Of a stretch of 7,076 nucleotides of DNA, positions 5,500 to 7,076 are shown one piece after another. Source of the DNA: an uncultured Clostridia bacterium (GTDB lineage: Bacteria > Bacillota > Clostridia > Peptostreptococcales > Anaerovoracaceae); NCBI GenBank assembly GCA_946402595.1, contig CAMIWY010000074.1:1-7076 (forward strand), written 5' to 3'. Numbering within the stretch: position 1 is the stretch's first letter; the number at the start of each line of letters is the position of its first letter. Under the pieces are notes generated by a model. The model searched no databases. It was given only the letters and a program-made list of their open reading frames with translations, and was not told where the DNA came from. The position numbers and the translations under genes were made by a program.

Positions 5500-7076
5500 C
5501 AGTTTTTCCTCACTTTCGTTTTTAGTTGTATTTTCAGGCTGTCCGGCTGCTCTGCCGTCTGCCTTATCTGATTGGTTCTGTGTGCTCCCTGCTACACCGG
5601 CTGCTTTGACCGGCCTGTTGTCTTCAGATGCTTTGCTTTTTTTCTTCCTGCCGCCTAAGTCCACCAGGTTGAGCCTGAGTGCATTGGTGACTACGCAGAA
5701 GCTCGAGAGGCTCATTGCAGCCGCTCCGAGCATCGGGTTCAGTGTCAGACCGAATGCATGGATGTACGCGCCGGCTGCGACCGGGATACAGATCACGTTG
5801 TAGAAGAACGCCCAGAAGAGGTTCTGGTGGATGTTCCTGAGTGTCGCGCGTCCGAGCTTTACAGCCTTCACTGCATCTGAAAGGTTACTGTTGACGAGCA
5901 CTACATCTGCTGCATCAAGTGCGACATCCGTGCCGGCGCCGATCGCTATGCCCACGTTTGCTCTGGTAAGGGCAGGAGCATCGTTTATACCGTCGCCGAC
6001 CATTGCGGTGCGGCCCTGCTCCATGAGCGAGCGGATGACTTCCTCCTTACCGTCAGGAAGGACTTCGGCTATGACTTCGTCAACTCCGACCTCAGCTGCG
6101 ATGGCTTCGGCTGTCTTCTTCCTGTCACCGGTTAGCATTACTGTCCTGATGCCCATCTCCTTGAATTCTTTTATGGCTTCAACGCTGTCGTCTCTCACTG
6201 AATCAGCAAGAGCGATGAGGCCCAGAAGCTTACCGCCTTTCTCAAAGAAAACGGAGGTCTTTCCGGCATTGCCGAACTCTGCAGTCTCTTTTATCAGTCT
6301 GAGGACATCCTTCTCAGGAATGCCGTTAAGCATCATGAAGTCTGCGTTGCCGCCTGCGATGCTGACTGCGTTTGAGCCATCCCAGGTGTATGCTCTCACA
6401 CCGCCGCCCGGGATCTCCTCGTAATCGCTGATTCTGAATGTCGTGCTGCCGATATGCTTGCATACCGCCTTGGCAAGAGGGTGCTCCGACCTTGATTCGA
6501 CTGCGGCAGCGACCTCGAGGAGCTCGTCCTTCGAGACGCCTTTGCATGTGAACACATCGGTTACTTCAGGGTTGCCGCCTGTGATGGTACCGGTCTTGTC
6601 GAGAGCAACGATCTCTATGCGTCCCGTCTCTTCAAGCGCAGCTGCAGTCTTGAAGAGGATGCCGTTCCTTGCTCCGACTCCGCTGCCGACCATGATTGCG
6701 ACAGGGGTGGCAAGTCCGAGTGCGCAAGGGCAGCTGATGACAAGTACTGAGATGGCACGTGCAAGTGCAAAACCGGTGTCTTTTCCTACCGCCAGCCAGA
6801 TGATGAGTGTGACCAGCGCTATGCCGATGACTACCGGTACGAAAATGCCGGAGACCTTGTCGGCGATCTTGGCGATAGGCGCCTTGGTGGCAGCTGCATC
6901 GCTGACCATGCGGATTATCTGTGCGAGGGTGGTGTCTTCGCCGACTCTTGTAGCTCTGCAGCGGATGAATCCTGACTGGTTCGATGTGGCGGCTGAGACG
7001 TGATCGCCTTTCTTCTTGTCGACAGGGATCGACTCGCCTGTGAGGGCAGCCTCATTTACAGCGGATGCGCCTTCGA
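5290..7076 (-). CDS. copA: Copper-exporting P1B-type ATPase with C-terminal HMA domain (5' end beyond window)
   Basis: The frame is open from the right edge (first full codon 7074-7072) to a TAG at 5292-5290, giving 594 visible residues. The first ATG in view (6909) is internal, since conserved sequence lies before it. In order: TGES of the actuator domain (12-15), the CPC metal site in a membrane helix (115-117), the phosphorylated Asp in DKTGT (159-163), SEHPL (197-201), TGD (315-317) and GDGIND (360-365). YN (425-426) and MSLSS (454-458) in the last helices are the signature of Cu(I)-type P1B-1 pumps, which use ATP to export copper across the cytoplasmic membrane. After a hydrophilic linker (about 475-525) comes an HMA domain with GMMCPHC (534-540). 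The HMA domain is at the C-terminus; N-terminal HMA domains are more usual, and whether one also exists lies outside the window. The gene is convergent with the metallopeptidase gene. Its promoter and any copper regulator site are out of view. Confidence 0.93.
   Translation of the reverse strand, partial: EGASAVNEAALTGESIPVDKKKGDHVSAATSNQSGFIRCRATRVGEDTTLAQIIRMVSDAAATKAPIAKIADKVSGIFVPVVIGIALVTLIIWLAVGKDTGFALARAISVLVISCPCALGLATPVAIMVGSGVGARNGILFKTAAALEETGRIEIVALDKTGTITGGNPEVTDVFTCKGVSKDELLEVAAAVESRSEHPLAKAVCKHIGSTTFRISDYEEIPGGGVRAYTWDGSNAVSIAGGNADFMMLNGIPEKDVLRLIKETAEFGNAGKTSVFFEKGGKLLGLIALADSVRDDSVEAIKEFKEMGIRTVMLTGDRKKTAEAIAAEVGVDEVIAEVLPDGKEEVIRSLMEQGRTAMVGDGINDAPALTRANVGIAIGAGTDVALDAADVVLVNSNLSDAVKAVKLGRATLRNIHQNLFWAFFYNVICIPVAAGAYIHAFGLTLNPMLGAAAMSLSSFCVVTNALRLNLVDLGGRKKKSKASEDNRPVKAAGVAGSTQNQSDKADGRAAGQPENTTKNESEEKLMQKKMNIEGMMCPHCEATVKKALEALDGVESAEVSHEANSAVVTLSADVADAVLKKAVEAKEYKVLGIE

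Noticed and set aside
5336..7003. Long open frames on the plus strand opposite the copper ATPase (5336-5803, 5831-6424, 6443-7003)
   Set aside because: They are antisense shadows with low-complexity Ser/Ala/Thr/Pro composition and no ribosome-binding sites, while the minus strand carries unmistakable ATPase motifs.

Overview
The window looks like a chromosomal segment of an anaerobic Firmicute, probably class Clostridia. The evidence is strong GGAGG-type ribosome-binding sites, Rho-independent terminators with T-runs, AT-rich intergenic DNA around genes of moderate GC content, and a copper ATPase of the Gram-positive type. Assignment below class level would be a guess. No phage, transposase, CRISPR array, tRNA or rRNA gene was seen.

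Layout. Bases 1-540 (minus strand) hold most of a small multi-pass membrane protein that runs off the left edge. It has its own near-consensus promoter at 627-655. A 422-base divergent intergenic region (541-962) follows; its right part is a long leader of unknown nature, with two competing hairpins and a protein-like fragment with no start codon. Bases 963-2777 (plus) encode a 604-residue membrane-anchored alpha/beta hydrolase with a polytopic C-terminal half. After a hairpin come a D-2-hydroxyacid dehydrogenase (2913-3896) and a terminator whose 3' arm overlaps a new promoter. That promoter serves a two-gene operon: a soluble esterase-like alpha/beta hydrolase (3971-4762), overlapping by ATGA a 125-residue zincin-type metallopeptidase-like protein (4759-5136). 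A strong bidirectional hairpin at 5154-5204 separates this operon from a convergent copper-exporting P1B-type ATPase (5290 to the right edge, minus strand). The ATPase carries a C-terminal heavy-metal-associated (HMA) domain and loses its N-terminus at the edge.

How the genes work together. The copper ATPase is the only gene with a firm physiological role, copper efflux. The two hydrolases, the dehydrogenase and the metallopeptidase-like protein do not form a recognisable pathway. Only the esterase and metallopeptidase genes are clearly linked, by overlap and a shared promoter.

Most worth a second look are the three 36-base repeats at the 3' end of the ATPase gene, where the frame beyond the stop still encodes echoes of the last residues; an internal ribosome-binding site that could release the ATPase's HMA domain as a separate copper chaperone; the architecture of the large membrane hydrolase; and the unexplained leader before it. 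I did not find a convincing new multi-gene system.
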